A DNA stretch of 64,000 nucleotides from Durusdinium trenchii. Lineage: Eukaryota; Sar; Dinophyceae; Suessiales; Symbiodiniaceae. Below are positions 1 through 13,100 of the stretch, piece by piece. The stretch's first letter is position 1. The number at the start of each line of letters is the position of its first letter. The stretch lies in NCBI GenBank assembly GCA_963970005.1, contig CAXAMN010022917.1, positions 149,087 through 213,086 of the forward strand. Reading direction: 5' to 3'. The notes below the pieces were generated by a model. The model did not search any database and was not told the DNA's origin. It worked only from the letters and a program-made list of their open reading frames with translations. A program made the translations under genes and the position numbers.

Positions 1-1061
1 AACATGTGGCGCTGGGTCCCTCCTTGGTGCGTCTTGGTGGTTCAGCAGGATATATGATATAAGTTTAATTAGGCCGCTTAGGCCCATGAAGCTTATATGA
101 CTCATTATGACTCTAATATCCTCTGACCAAGAACCAGGAGCTCGCCAACGCATTCTTTCAGCATTTTCACCTCACACCCACTGGAAAGACCTGCGCCGGG
201 AAAACGCCGCATATTCTTGGGAGCGTTGAACTCTCTTCATTCACCTGCGGAAGCAACAAGGTTGGGAGTTCTTCGTGCAAGTCTGAGGACCATTGGCCTC
301 CCGTCTGCTTCCAAGATACCTACAGTGGTTTCAGAGTAGATAGCACAAACCGTCTTTGAGAATGGGGGTCCATATAAACCACCTGCCACCTACTCTGAAA
401 CCACTGTATATGTTCAACCCCTGCACAAATAGTTTGAGGGAAGCCGTCCTTTTTTGAGGGTGCCACAGCCACTCCCAACAGCTCCTTGCTCAAGTGCTCA
501 AGAGCTGGAGGACCAACCTCCTTGTGCCTGCTGCCATCCTGACGCGTTCAACCGACTTCGTGAAACTGTCCACTGCCCTTTTTCAGAAGATGTACACAAG
601 CTGTAGGGCCTGGCCTCCGGCCCTGGCCTTCCCTCAAATCCAAACCATCTCAAACCGGTATACCCGAAGTAGCTTCTTGTTCCCAGTAGTAAGGCCAGGA
701 GCCCCTAGTATAGTGTCCTTGCTCCTAGTAGCGATGCCCTTTGTTCCTAGTAGCTTCTTGTTCCTAGTAGCTTCTGGTGGGGCAAGCGACCCGAAGGAAG
801 TTGGAACATGGAACTCTGACATGCGGTCTCCACTTCTTGACTGTTGACTATGCAACATCTGATAAACTTGAAACATATATTCATCAACATATAATAATGA
901 CATACAGTGATAACTACAATGATACAGTAAGGCATTCAGCCAGGATCTTCCCCCAGCAGCCACTTTGAGGCATTTTTTGGTCAATGATCAAAGGAAGATT
1001 GGCCCACCACGGGGGCACCGTGAATTCTTGGCATCATTGATGTTGGTCCAGAATCCCCCAC
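1..1061. other. No gene recognised
   Basis: Open frames of about 115 codons occur on both strands but overlap CTAGTAGC-type repeat (about 670-780) and show no motif. The 3' end of gene A may extend into it. Confidence 0.4.
665..785. repeat. CTAGTAGC-type dispersed repeat
   Basis: Iterated units mixing GTAGCTTCTTGTTCCTAGTAG and GTAGCGATGCCCTTTGTTCC-like words. Same words occur at 5,813, 9,890, 16,555 and 32,583. Confidence 0.8.
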
Positions 1062-1198
1062 CCTGCAGCTCGGCCCACGTTCCTCGGCTGGACGCTCTTC
1101 AACCAAGAGCGCTGCCACCTCTGCATCAATGGACTTAGCTCCGCCTTCTCCTCTGGCTGACAACCTGACGACTTTGGCCCTTTTTTCAGCGTTCAAAA
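1062..1198 (-). CDS. Gene A candidate C-terminal exon, charged tail
   Basis: After CTTCAG reads LNAEKRAKVVRLSARGEG and SIDAEVAALLVEERPAEERG, ending near donor AGG|GTGGGG. Charged, helix-prone composition and proximity suggest the C-terminal tail of gene A. No paralogous exon recognised in gene B. Confidence 0.45.
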
Positions 1199-4100
1199 CT
1201 GAAGAACACCAACTTCGAGTTGCGTGAGCCCACCGCCCAAGCGCGCTAGATAGAACCACAGTGACCTGCTGGGCATTCTGATTGGTTTGGTCGAGACCCC
1301 ATGCACCTCCCATTGTTGACGTAGGACAGCCGACCGTGAGGTATGACTGAAGGAGATTAACAAACACACAAACAAACCCTCGCATAACCACCACAACTAC
1401 TCAACAAGTCGCAACTTGCAGCATACTCAGCAACTGCAGCAAACAGTAACAGCCTCAAAACATGTCAGAGCAACAAACACGAAAGAACCAGCTGAAGACC
1501 GTTTGATAGGAGCAATCAGCAAGTCTATCATGTGATGTTTCCCACTCGGAACCGAGTGGATGGATCGCAGCATCCTCACCCATCCGCTGACCGGACACAT
1601 CCGCTGACCGGACACATGAAGGTCTACGAGCCTGTCTTCAGCTGTATTTTAAGTGAGCCTGGAAACATCCCAAGTGAGCCTGGAAACATCTGAAGACATC
1701 AGACCGGTCAGGCCGAACCGAGGTGGGACATCAGTCCGCCTTGTTTCGAGCTTCCCCAGCTTGACGGCCAAGGGCTGAAGCTCCGCCATGAGTCTCAAAG
1801 CCGCCTCATTTCACGGAGTCCCGCGCCCCCCCCACTTGCACACGGGCTGGTCTTCGACATGGCTTTAAAACCATGCAAAAACATACAGTAATTACCCCGT
1901 AAGTAGCTCGAGATTCTCCATCTCAAGTGTTGCCAAGATCTTCTGAAGCTACCGTCCCCTGGTGTATAGGATAAATGTCGCTGCTCAAAGACATGGAACA
2001 AACGTCAGCCTTCTACTGCGACCAGTTTGCCGACTGCAAGAAAACCTGGTATAGCAGTATTATTGTAGACTCTTGATGAATAGAACTTCCCTATAATATG
2101 ACGAGGTGTCAAAATCCAAACGGTTGGTTTTTAAATCAAAACACACACACAAAACACACACAAATAGATATATTTATATATACACACATTCTTGACTCCA
2201 GTTGACTCCAAGCCTGATCAGCACGCAGTTCCAGGTCTTGCTGGGTGGAGGAGTAGTTCTGCGGGACGAAAACCACCGCGATCTCTTGGAACAAGGCGCC
2301 GATAACCTGAAACACAGGCACCCAGGTCGGGATGGTGAGTTGGTACCCGGAGCTGCTGGTTGGATCAATGAGCTGCTGGGATGTGTGCAATGGATCATTG
2401 CATCCGTGTGAAGTTTGCAGGATCAAAATGGATCAAACTAGCCTCTCTTATTTTGTTTTTGTCTGGGGCGTTTCTTGAATTCCCCTTGCCCTGGCTCAAT
2501 GCCCACCACCACGAACACTGGAACCTGATGTATATATATATATACATACACATATGATGTGCCAAACTATCGACAAACAAGTTAAGTTTCCCGTTAAACA
2601 CCTACCAACACCTTACCACCTCCCTGACTATGTGTCACACCCTCCAACCCGGATGGCATTGGCGTAGACATATAGACTCCGACTGAGATATGGTGGAGAG
2701 AACAAACAGAACTGTTCGCGAAGGAAAGTCGTCTTCCAAGGGGCCATCCACTCCATGTCAATGTGATGTTGTCAGAGGGCAATTCAATTGGACAACATGT
2801 CCCTTCTCCGGTGGCCCCGGGGCCCAAAAAGGTCTGCGCGATGCCCAGGGACCATCACATAAAGCATCAACCTCAGCGCTGCTGGTTGCGGTCTGGTCGG
2901 TCCAGCGGATTCTTCGCCCCCCAAAAAATAGCTAGGGTATACAGGGTATACACTGTGTACACCTTGGAAATCAACATGGAACCTGAAACCACTGGGTTGT
3001 AGAGGAAACTGAAAATAGTTTTCCACCAGTAGATGGAAACGAATCATTTGTAGCACTTCCAAGGAGAACCCTGCACGTTAACTTTTTTACCAGCCAAAAC
3101 CACGGCGGACTATAGCGTCCGGACTATACAGGAGACTATTTTTGCGGGGCATGGGGCCCGGGGTGTCCGCAAGCGAACGTGCCGTAAACTAGCACCATGG
3201 TAAAGTTTGCAAAAAAATCCACGCATGGAAAAGCACAGAAACCCTGATCCGTCTGAGAAAACAATTTGTTGCTCTAGAATAGGTCCCCCAAGCCTGGCTC
3301 CACATAGGTTGGCAAACTCAATATCTCAAACTCTCTGTGCACCCACTGCCCAATTTTTGTCGACAACCATCACTTGAAATCCACCTAAATTATTAAATTC
3401 ACATGCATTCATTCCGTCCAAAACACTCCAAGCAGTCCCATGTGCCAAGGCATCCTCGGCCCTTCAAAATTGACACTCTTAGCTTGACAGCTTGACAAAA
3501 CATCCGCATTATAATAAATATATAAATACATGATAGTAACGGGAACCATGGGAAACTGCAAAAGGTTAGCGGCAAGCTACAAACCTTGGGGTTCCAAATA
3601 ATCCCGGGTATTTATTTACAAACACTTCCTATTAAAAACACCAGGTCGGAAACCTCTAAATACGGTTGGTTTATAATTGTTTTTGAATTACCGCCCTTAC
3701 AAGCCGCTACTAAACTACCAACATGGTCGATTTTGGTGTCATTGCCTTAAAAATTGGGTTCTCCAAAAACTCCCTCAAAGTCGACCATGTTGTGTTGGTC
3801 ACCCTGGCTGCGGACTGTCTGGCTCTCTGTCTGGCTGGGCAGGTTGATATATCCTCTTTCCCCAATCCTACAAACATGCTGCAGTTTTATACATAAATAT
3901 ATATATATAATTAGCCCATGTGTGGTATATATATATATATATGTTTTAACTTATCTTTTGTTTAACCAATTTCACCTTGGCCATACCAAGGGGGTAAGGA
4001 TCTGCCTCCCTGGCTGTCTGACTGGCTGGCTGCCTTTAAACGGCTGTCTGCCTAGGGGTCGCGCTGGCTCTCTCGCTGCCCCACTTGCACCAGAGCAAGA

Positions 4101-7100
4101 GCCAGCTAAAAGGCGGGCCTGCCAGTCTCACTGTGTTCAGAAGCTGCACGAAATCTGCACTTCCAGGAGCACAAATTACTACGTCTGCCACGATTTGATT
4201 CACGGTTGAAGAACCTGCAACAAAATCTGCACTCCCAGGTTTGCACATGCCACCAAATCTGCACTTCAAGCTTCACCAAGTGCTGCGCATGCCAGGAAAT
4301 CTGGGTGAAAATGGGGTATGGGTGGGGCCTGAGACAATCCCGATTTCAGGGACTTCCTATTCAAAAATATGCACCCGAGTTTTTGTTAATACGGGGGGGG
4401 CCGTGTTTTTTGATAGGTGGAAGGGATTACGCCATCTACAGGACCATCAAAGGTATACACTTCTTTTCCCTGAAGCCCACCCCAAGCTGGAACTTGATGG
4501 CACTTAACCGCATTTACATGCATTTTACAACACCAAAGCTCTAAGAAAACCAAATTCCGGAACAACGAACACCACGCCGTTTCCACCGCGCGACCCGGTT
4601 CCGCCCACCACGCCGTTCTCCACGGCACTGCGACTCCTCGAGCACCGCCGCGGCCCGCAGCTCGGCGAAGAAGGGCGCCGTTGGCAGGAGGAAGGCGTCC
4701 TGACATCGGAGCAGGACACGTGCATGTCGTTGGTCGGGAAATACAAGGTGACACATTTTAGGCCTGAAGCCTCCAGCGAAAGTGCTAACGGTGGGCGGGT
4801 GCCAAAATGCCTATCCTTGTAACTTAAGAACGCTTGAACACTCCACTTTACGCTATTGTAGGGTCGACCTCTTCCTTGCAAGGGTCTGGCTCAAAACGCA
4901 GTGTCTTGGTTCGAGTCAGGATCGGAAACAGGTCTTCTGACAGAAGTATGAGCCCACACCAGCAGTTCCAAAGCTGCGTCCAGGATTCTCCCACTTATAG
5001 ACGAAACAAAATGCGTCGACAAAATGGAAAAAAACCATTCCCTTGAACTCGAAGAAAGGAAGAGGGAATGATCGCTGGACGGCCTGAAACGCCGTCAACT
5101 TTGGATTGCTCATGTTTGAAAGCCCAACGAAGAAACAAAACGGAACAAACCAGCACCTTCCAAGGGGTCTCGAAGGGAATACCCTAAACTACTTATGGAA
5201 TCTGATGGATCTCCATCGGGCACGGTTTGAGCTGGAAACCAATGACTTCAGTGACCCACGGCAGTCTTCAGTGACCCATGGCAGTCTTCAGTGACCCACG
5301 GCAGTCTTCAGTGACCCACGGCAGTCTTCAGTGACCCACGAAGCTGTTTTGCATGTCGAAGGTCTTTGGTCATGGAAAGCGAAAGGACCCACCCAATTGT
5401 GTGTGTCTGTGTGGGGGGAGAGGATCTGTCACGAGTCTGAGGTTGAGGCTGGCCAGGTTTGAACAGGTTCTATAAATAGTGCGGCAATTGGAAATGAGAG
5501 TAATCTTAAGGCTTAAGAGTAATCTTAAGCCTTAAGCCCACGACATGTGAATATGATTCGGATTATATAGTCGGATCATCGGATCCAACAAACACAACCA
5601 TGGCAAACATGAGGTGTGGGAAAAAAAACAACACCCGACCCAACTCCTATAAATAGCGCTAACCGCTAACCTTCTAAGCAGCATCAGCCTACACACCCTG
5701 GCCAACGATTGGTGTCCTCGGCAATGACCGGTATCCTGAGCGGATGCGTAACGTGGTGAGATGGTGTCGCAACATTGTGCACAACACATGAAATGGTGCA
5801 TAGCTACTTGTAACAAGGGTGCGGCATTACTACTAGTAGTAGCGATGCACTTCTTACTAGTAGCGATGCCCTTAGCTACTAGTAGCTTCTCAATACGGCC
5901 CAAGATCAAGTAAAATCAGGGTGTCACTGATCTCCGCGGCAGGTAGTGCACGTCACGCTTGACAAACAAAGGGGGGCGAGCATACATATCAGCACCACCG
6001 AAGAAGGACAGTTCTCGGATCGTAGAGCAATCTATAAATCACTCTTAGGCTGGTACTGGCATGAAGTACGTAATGTTGACTCTTGATTAATAACCCCCCC
6101 CCCCGGCCCCCGCCCCCCCCCCTCAACTATTGAGACTCCATGAGACTCCAGAACAATGTGATAGAAAAACAATCAATTGATAAATAAATAAGGAATCCTT
6201 AGCTAGCTACCTCTGGAGCTACTCTGGCAATACTAAAATGAAAGGAATCATTACTTAGCTATCTCTGTCAATACTAAAAATGAAAGGAATAAGGTCCAAA
6301 GACCTTCAAAAGCAAATCTCAGCAAAGTCAGAAGGGAAAAAGTAAACTATAACAATAAAAAATATCTCACTACAACTACCCCTCCCCAAAAAAAACATTA
6401 TTCTGGGGGCCTTTATTAATCTGTGCAGGAAAAAAAGTGTCACTATTCTGGGGTACTTTATTAATCCAAGTTCAACATTACTATGTCCGTCGCCCTGTGC
6501 ACGGCAAAACGTGCAAGGCTTCCAGGCTGCGTTGAAAGAACTCGGGAAATTCCGCAAGAGTTGCACTGGCGCAGCAGTCTGGACATGGTGAACCTGATGA
6601 AAATTTATGTCGCTTTGAATTGTCTTCCTGGAGTCTTAAAAGTTTGATGGACCTGGTGGTGAGCCGAACTTCTTTTTCACCACAGCTGTCATGGTGAGCT
6701 GTCTGGCGATGGCCGCACCGTCCGAATCCGCCCCTCCCTCCAAGCTTCATACAGCACTCAGGCCGGCGGCAGGCTTGCAACAGCCTCAGCTGGCACCAGA
6801 ACGAGAACATCGAAGAACTGTGCAGGTGTACATGTGTGCAGCGTGTTAAGGGAAACCCTTGATGATGGACTCAAAAGGACCCAACCAAACCTTGTGTGAA
6901 TCCGTGGCAGTAAGACGGATCCATGATAAATTATAACTATAGCTATAGTATGCTGTAGTTGTAATTATTTGCTATCTTACAGCTACGCTACACGGCCCAC
7001 ACCCACCAACAACGGTCCACAAAACTGCACCCCCACATCCGTCAGTTGGCAGCCCAATCATTCGTCGCCCTGAGTACTGGACGAAAATTGGGCACTTAGA

Positions 7101-10100
7101 CCCCACTCCGTGGGGAAAAGGCGCGTGAAATGGTCAGTTGGCAGCCCGGGCGCCACTTCTGAATGTGCTCGGACTTAAAGCACTGATTGCTGCAAATCAC
7201 CATGGAGAGTAGCGCCTTCTCCGACACCTGCGGTGTAGAGTTCCAAAGGAGGCTACACAGCAAGGCCGCGGGGGTGGGCAAGTGTGGCAATGCAGAAGTG
7301 CCTTGAGAAGACCTCTGGTTGGAACTCTTACCTCTGCTCCCAAGCAGGGTGAATAACGCTGAATGGTTCTAAGGACTGAGCAAGTAGTGCAACAAAGCTT
7401 TCACTTCACTTCTCCATCGATGTTGTTGCCCCAGCTTCCACGGGCAGCCCGACCAATATACAGTTGCACACATCGTCAACCTGTTTCAAAACAAACGACC
7501 AGCCGCAGGTGGAACACTCAACAGAGTGATGCCCCCCCAAGAGAGTATCCTGCAATGTCCGCTCGTTTCTTCTTTTCATGGAAGTAGCCCAGGGTTCCAC
7601 ACTCCAAGCAATATCGTCATGATATGGCAAGTCCAGACATGTCCATCCCGCATCAGCTTGATCGTGTGCCATGGTCAAACTGGGGCGAGTTCCCTCTAGT
7701 AGGCATGGTCATTCGCTTTCACTGGAGATTTCTATACAACCCTGATGAGGACCGGTGATCATGGGAGGGGGGACCATGCCCTACATAAGAAGTCTTGATT
7801 TGACCATAGCACATACATGACTAATTAGATGACTAGTCACCCCGTTGAATGAGCGACACCAAACGCTGCCATGTCGACATGAGCAATTGGGGAGACACCG
7901 TTGGAGACCCATCCCTACTGGGCCGCTCTGAAACCCACTCGCCTTCATCTTTCAACCGCCAAAAGGGCCGAACTCGTGCCGAACTTAGCCCACATGGACC
8001 CTGAAAACCTACGAGCGATGGCCTCCAACCATCTCCAACCTAGAAGCGATGGCTCCCCCCCCGAATAGTGATGGCCTCCAACCCAGACGATTGACATGGA
8101 CCCTGAACACTGCTGGGTTGTAGAGGACCATCTTCTTCCAAAAGTCTATGCCATCAGGTTCCATCTGGGTCTCGATCACCCCGGGTGTCTACCATCACCC
8201 CGGCAGGGTGCGACGGTCCGCTGGCTCTCTGGCGCCTCCTTGCCCGCCGGTAGCACTGAAGGAAGTGGCAAACTGGTGCCCAGCAAGCGTGGCTTCAACC
8301 TGGGTGACCGAAACAAGCACTTAATTGGGTCATACCCTGGGCTGAATAATTGGGTCACCTAGGTGACCTAGTAGGTGATCTATATAGGTCATACCTGGGT
8401 GACCTATATAGGTGTGCATAATCATTGGGTCATACCCGATCGCGGCTGGGCAGAGTCTAGCGCTTCCGAACCTTCCAGGGGGGTCGGAACGCATGGGAGA
8501 CGTCTCGATCCCTATTTTTAGTAGATACTAATGCACATATAGTCTATATAGTACTCTCTCTCCCTCTCTCAATATATATATATATATCCCTACACATCGG
8601 GTAAAACGGAGTCATTGATCCGAAGGGTATATCTTATCCCATTCCCTGGTTTCCGTGGATGATGGTTTCCGTGGTAGACCCGTGGTTGCAGGTCGACATC
8701 TCAAGCATAGTGATCATCTTCTTACCGACTGTTACAGGTAATGGGACACACCCAAAGTATATCTGCGATCATCTTTTTACCGACTTACTGTTACTGGTCA
8801 TGGGACACATCCTAAGCAGCACCACTCCAGGTGGGGGCCAAGGGTTGTTTATCGAACCCCCCTGACGATCTAGATCTGTGAACCGTCAAAAAGCATCAGC
8901 CAATCCAAATGAATTCTAATTAAATTCTAATCCCAATTTAATGTTGACTTCCTATTTGTAAATGGCCCGTGAACAGTACTAAATCTTTTCAAAAAACAAT
9001 ATTAAATGGCCCTCAAATAGTACTAAATGTTTTCTGGACCTTGATTTTCAGCTGCTTCCAGACCTTGATTCATCCAAGCTGATTCTGAGCTTTCAGCTGA
9101 TTCCAAAACCTGATTATGTTGTGGTTTCCTTTACTCTGGAATTTTGATTTGGCTGCTGCATGTTTCTTTTAAAAATGCTTATTTGGGCTTTGCAACCTGA
9201 AATCAACCCACAAAGACCACCCCCCCACAAGCAGCCCAAACCTTCAATTACTCAAGACCTCAAATAGTACTAAACACTTTTTGGCTGGTTCTTTTGGTGG
9301 TTTTCTGTACAAGTCCTTTAGGTGTCCTTTTGGTTGAAAAGTTTTAGCTTTATTGAAGGGCATCCTTTCTGGATTTCTGATTTGGCTGCTGCATGTTCCT
9401 TTAAAAAATGCTTCTTTGGGCATTGCAATTTCCAACCTGAAATCAGCCCACAAAGACCACCCCCCACAAGCAGCCCAAACCTTCAATTACTCAAGACCTC
9501 AAACAGTACTAAACACTTTTTGGCTGGTTCTTTTGGTGGTTTCCTTTACAAGTCCTTTAGGTCCAGGTTTCCTTTCCTTTCCTTTCATTGTCCTTTCAAT
9601 ATCCTTTCCTTTCCTTTCATGTTCCTTTCATGTCTTTTCCTTTCCTTTCATTGTCCTTTCAATTTCCTTTCATTGTCCTTTCCTTTCCTTTCATTGTCCT
9701 TTTCAATGTCCTTTCCTTTCATTTCATTTCTTTTCCTTTCCTTCAATCTCCTTTCCTTTCCTTTCATTTCCAATTCAAATCAAGTTTTTCTAGGGTTTTT
9801 CTGGAAATCACATTATTTGGGGCCCACACTTGATCAAGGGGGGGGGTTATTAATAAGAGGCTCACATTATTCATTGTTTCTAATAGCTGTCCGTTCCTAG
9901 TAGTATGGCCAGGAGCCCCTACTAGCTTCTTGTTCCTATAGGTAGCGCCTCTTCTGTGGTCACCGTGTGGTCCATGGGTGTGGAGGCGTTGGTCTTTTCA
10001 TCGCAGAGTACCAGCAGCAACAGGCTGGCCAAATCCTGCCCAACAAGTCACAGATTGGTATCCATATACCATGTTCCAGCAGGGTGGTTTATAAGTGGTT

Positions 10101-13100
10101 TATAGACCCCCTTGATCATGCCTTTGCCACCTGATATCACTCGTTTCAGTGTTGCTCGTAATCAAATTGATTCAACCCTTCTGCCTTCATGGGGGTCATC
10201 TCTGCAGCTATTACCAGCTAACCTCTCCCTGTGTTCAATCACACCTAAGTGGCAAAGCTGATGTGAAAAAACCTGTTGAACAATCTTCCTTTCAAAAAAA
10301 CGAACCAAGGATGAACAAGCTAATACTATTTAGTGCTACATCGCATTCCTTGACGATAGTTCATCGATATTCATCGTTTCAACGACATCATGTCCCAAAA
10401 ACGGGCACCTTTTCAGCAGGTCTCTGGCACACGACAAACTTCAAGTGGCGAAGAAGAACTTCCAAGTGGTCCAAAAATCATCATGTGCGCAAAGCAGCTG
10501 TGATTCCAGGATCCAGCTCTAAGTATCCAGGGGGCAGGCATGGAAAGACAAAAATAGTATGGTAATCATATTGAGCAATGGACCAAATCTGTGGCTAGAG
10601 GAACCTCGTGGGGATGGTCATGGGAGATAGCCCCCCTTCCCCTGCATGCCCTGTTACAGGCACAAGGACCCAAGGACCCTTAACCCGCACCCCGACCCAC
10701 AGATTCGGATCGATCCAGGATCCAGCCATGGCAGCTGCACTGCCCGCACTGCCAAGTGGCAAAGATAAAAGCACCAAGGCAGTGGCCATCGCCTCGGTGT
10801 CCTGCGGATCGACCAGCACCGGGAAGTTCGTGGTCAGCTCCGTGAAGTGCGAGGGACCACGTCTGCACGGCGGGCGTCGGTGGACGGGTGGTTGGGGCTT
10901 GGGTGTTCGGGTGTTCTGGTGTTTGGAGGATTTGGGGGCGAACACCCCGAGATTGATTGACCAATGACTGTTTAAACAGCAAATGATAAAGTTTGGCTGA
11001 TAGACCGGACCTGACCTTCGGGACTTCGAGGTTTCCGCGTGCATCCGAGGAACAGCGGTCGACTTTTTCTGCCACCGGACGTTCGGCTGGCAGCCACGAG
11101 GTCAGAGACCATGGCATGCGACGTGGTGGGTGTGATGTTCTCAGGCATGGTTTGGCAGTCTCGCTCGTTAAGCCATCGAAAGGTCTCCGCGACATCCTCC
11201 ATGCTGATGCCGTACCTGTGGGGAGGTGGGAGGGCCTGGTGCCATTCACATCTCTCTCTGGCTTGTACCAATCATTGGTATATGGCGTTCACATTCAGAT
11301 CTTCAACACTCTTCAACAGTAGACAACGGTGTGGCAACCCAAAGAAAGGCCCTGGTTCAAGGCGGTTTCAAGATTGTTTTGGGGTCGATTTCTCCGAGAA
11401 TCTTTGTAAGCTCATTGATGTCCGGGACGATCCTGGGATAGTTTTCAATGAAGTTCTCCTGAGCACGGGCCATTTCTCGCCGTAGCCGGGGCAGCACAGC
11501 GAAGAAATCGCAAGTGGGCGGGCTGCAGAGCAGCTGAAGAGAAGAACTCATCCCTTACATGAAGTGTCATGGATGCAAAATGACTCATAACACGTGGATT
11601 GCTGCTTTCTTTGGGGGGTGTCGACCAGTGTGACCCTCACGGGGAATACCGGTCAAAGTGACTGTTCATGATCTGACCATGTCGCTCTCCGAGAATTCTT
11701 ACGCCGATCAAAAAGAAGGCGAGAGAATCAGGGTCTGCGCCCGTGCTTCACACCGTTTTTTTGTTTTACTTCTTCTTCTTCATCATCTTCCGGATTTTTC
11801 TTCTTCTCCTTCTCCTTCTGATTTTTCTTCTCCTTGTCCTTCACGATCTTCTTCTCCATCTTCTTACTATTCTTCTTACAGTAGTCTTGGTCTCCTTCTC
11901 CTTCTCCTTCTTCTCCTTCTTCTTCTTCTTACTATTCTTCTTACAGTAATCTTGGTCTCCTTCTCCTTCTTCTTACTATTCTTCTTACAGTAATGTCGGT
12001 CTCCTTCTCCTTCTCCTTCTCCTGCTTCTTCATAAACTTCTGGATTCTTCTTCTTCTCCTTGTCCTTCTCCTTCTTCTTCTGAATCTTCTTCTTACTATT
12101 CTTCCTACAGTAGTCTTGGTCTCCTTCTCCTTCTCCTTCTTCTTCATCATCTTCTGGATTCTTCTTCTTCTTCTCCTTGTCCTTCTCCTTCTTCTTCTGA
12201 TTCTTATTATTCTTCTTCTCCTTCTTCTTGATACTATTCTTCTTAATCTTGGTCTCCTTCTCCTTCAATTCTTCATCATCTTCTGGATTCTTCTTCTCCT
12301 TCTCCTTGTCCTTCTCCTTCCTCTTTTCCTTCTTCTCTTTACTATTATTATTAATCTTCGTCTCCTTCTCCTTCTTCATCATCTTCTGGATTATTATATA
12401 CTTATTATCCTTGTCCTTCTCCTTCTGATTCTTCTTCTCTTTGTCCTTCTCCTTCTTCTCCTTCTTCTTACTGTACTATTCTTCTTATTCTTACAGTAAT
12501 CTTGGTCTCCTTCTCCTTCTTCTTCTTCTTCTTACTATTCTTCTTAATCTTCGTCTCCTTCTCCTTCTCCTTATTTATATTCTTTATCTTCTGGATTCTT
12601 ATTCTGCTCCTTCTCCGCGTCCTTCTCCTTCTTCTTATGCTTCTTCTTTCTTTCTTCTTCTTACTAGTTATTATTCTTAATCTTTGTCTCCTTCTCTTCT
12701 GGATTATTCTTATTGTTATCCTTCTTCTTCTTACTATTCTTCTTAATCTTTGTCTCCTTCTCCTTCTCCTTTTTCTTCTTCTTATTCCTCATCTTCTGGA
12801 TTCTTCTTCTTCTCCTTCCCCTTGTCCTTCTCCTTCTTCTTCTTGCTTTTCTGTTTCTTATCCTTCNNNNNNNNNNTGGATTCTTCTTCTTCTCCTTCTC
12901 CTTGTCCTTCTCCTTCTTCTTCTCCTTCTTCTTCTTCCTACTATTCTTCTTAATCTTCGTCTCCTTCTCCTTCTTCTTCTTCTTCGTCGTTTGGCAGGTT
13001 CAAGTCTCAAGCACAAGTGGGATTCAAGATTGCACATCTTGAGCCTCTCCGATTGAATAGGGCTTCCCACATCCAGTTGCCTCATCAGTGTGGGAGGTCT

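Noticed and set aside
11876..12499. Long Lys/Glu-rich (minus) and Leu/Ser/Phe-rich (plus) open frames
   Set aside because: Translations of the CTT/CTC tract; both strands are open only because the triplets lack stops.
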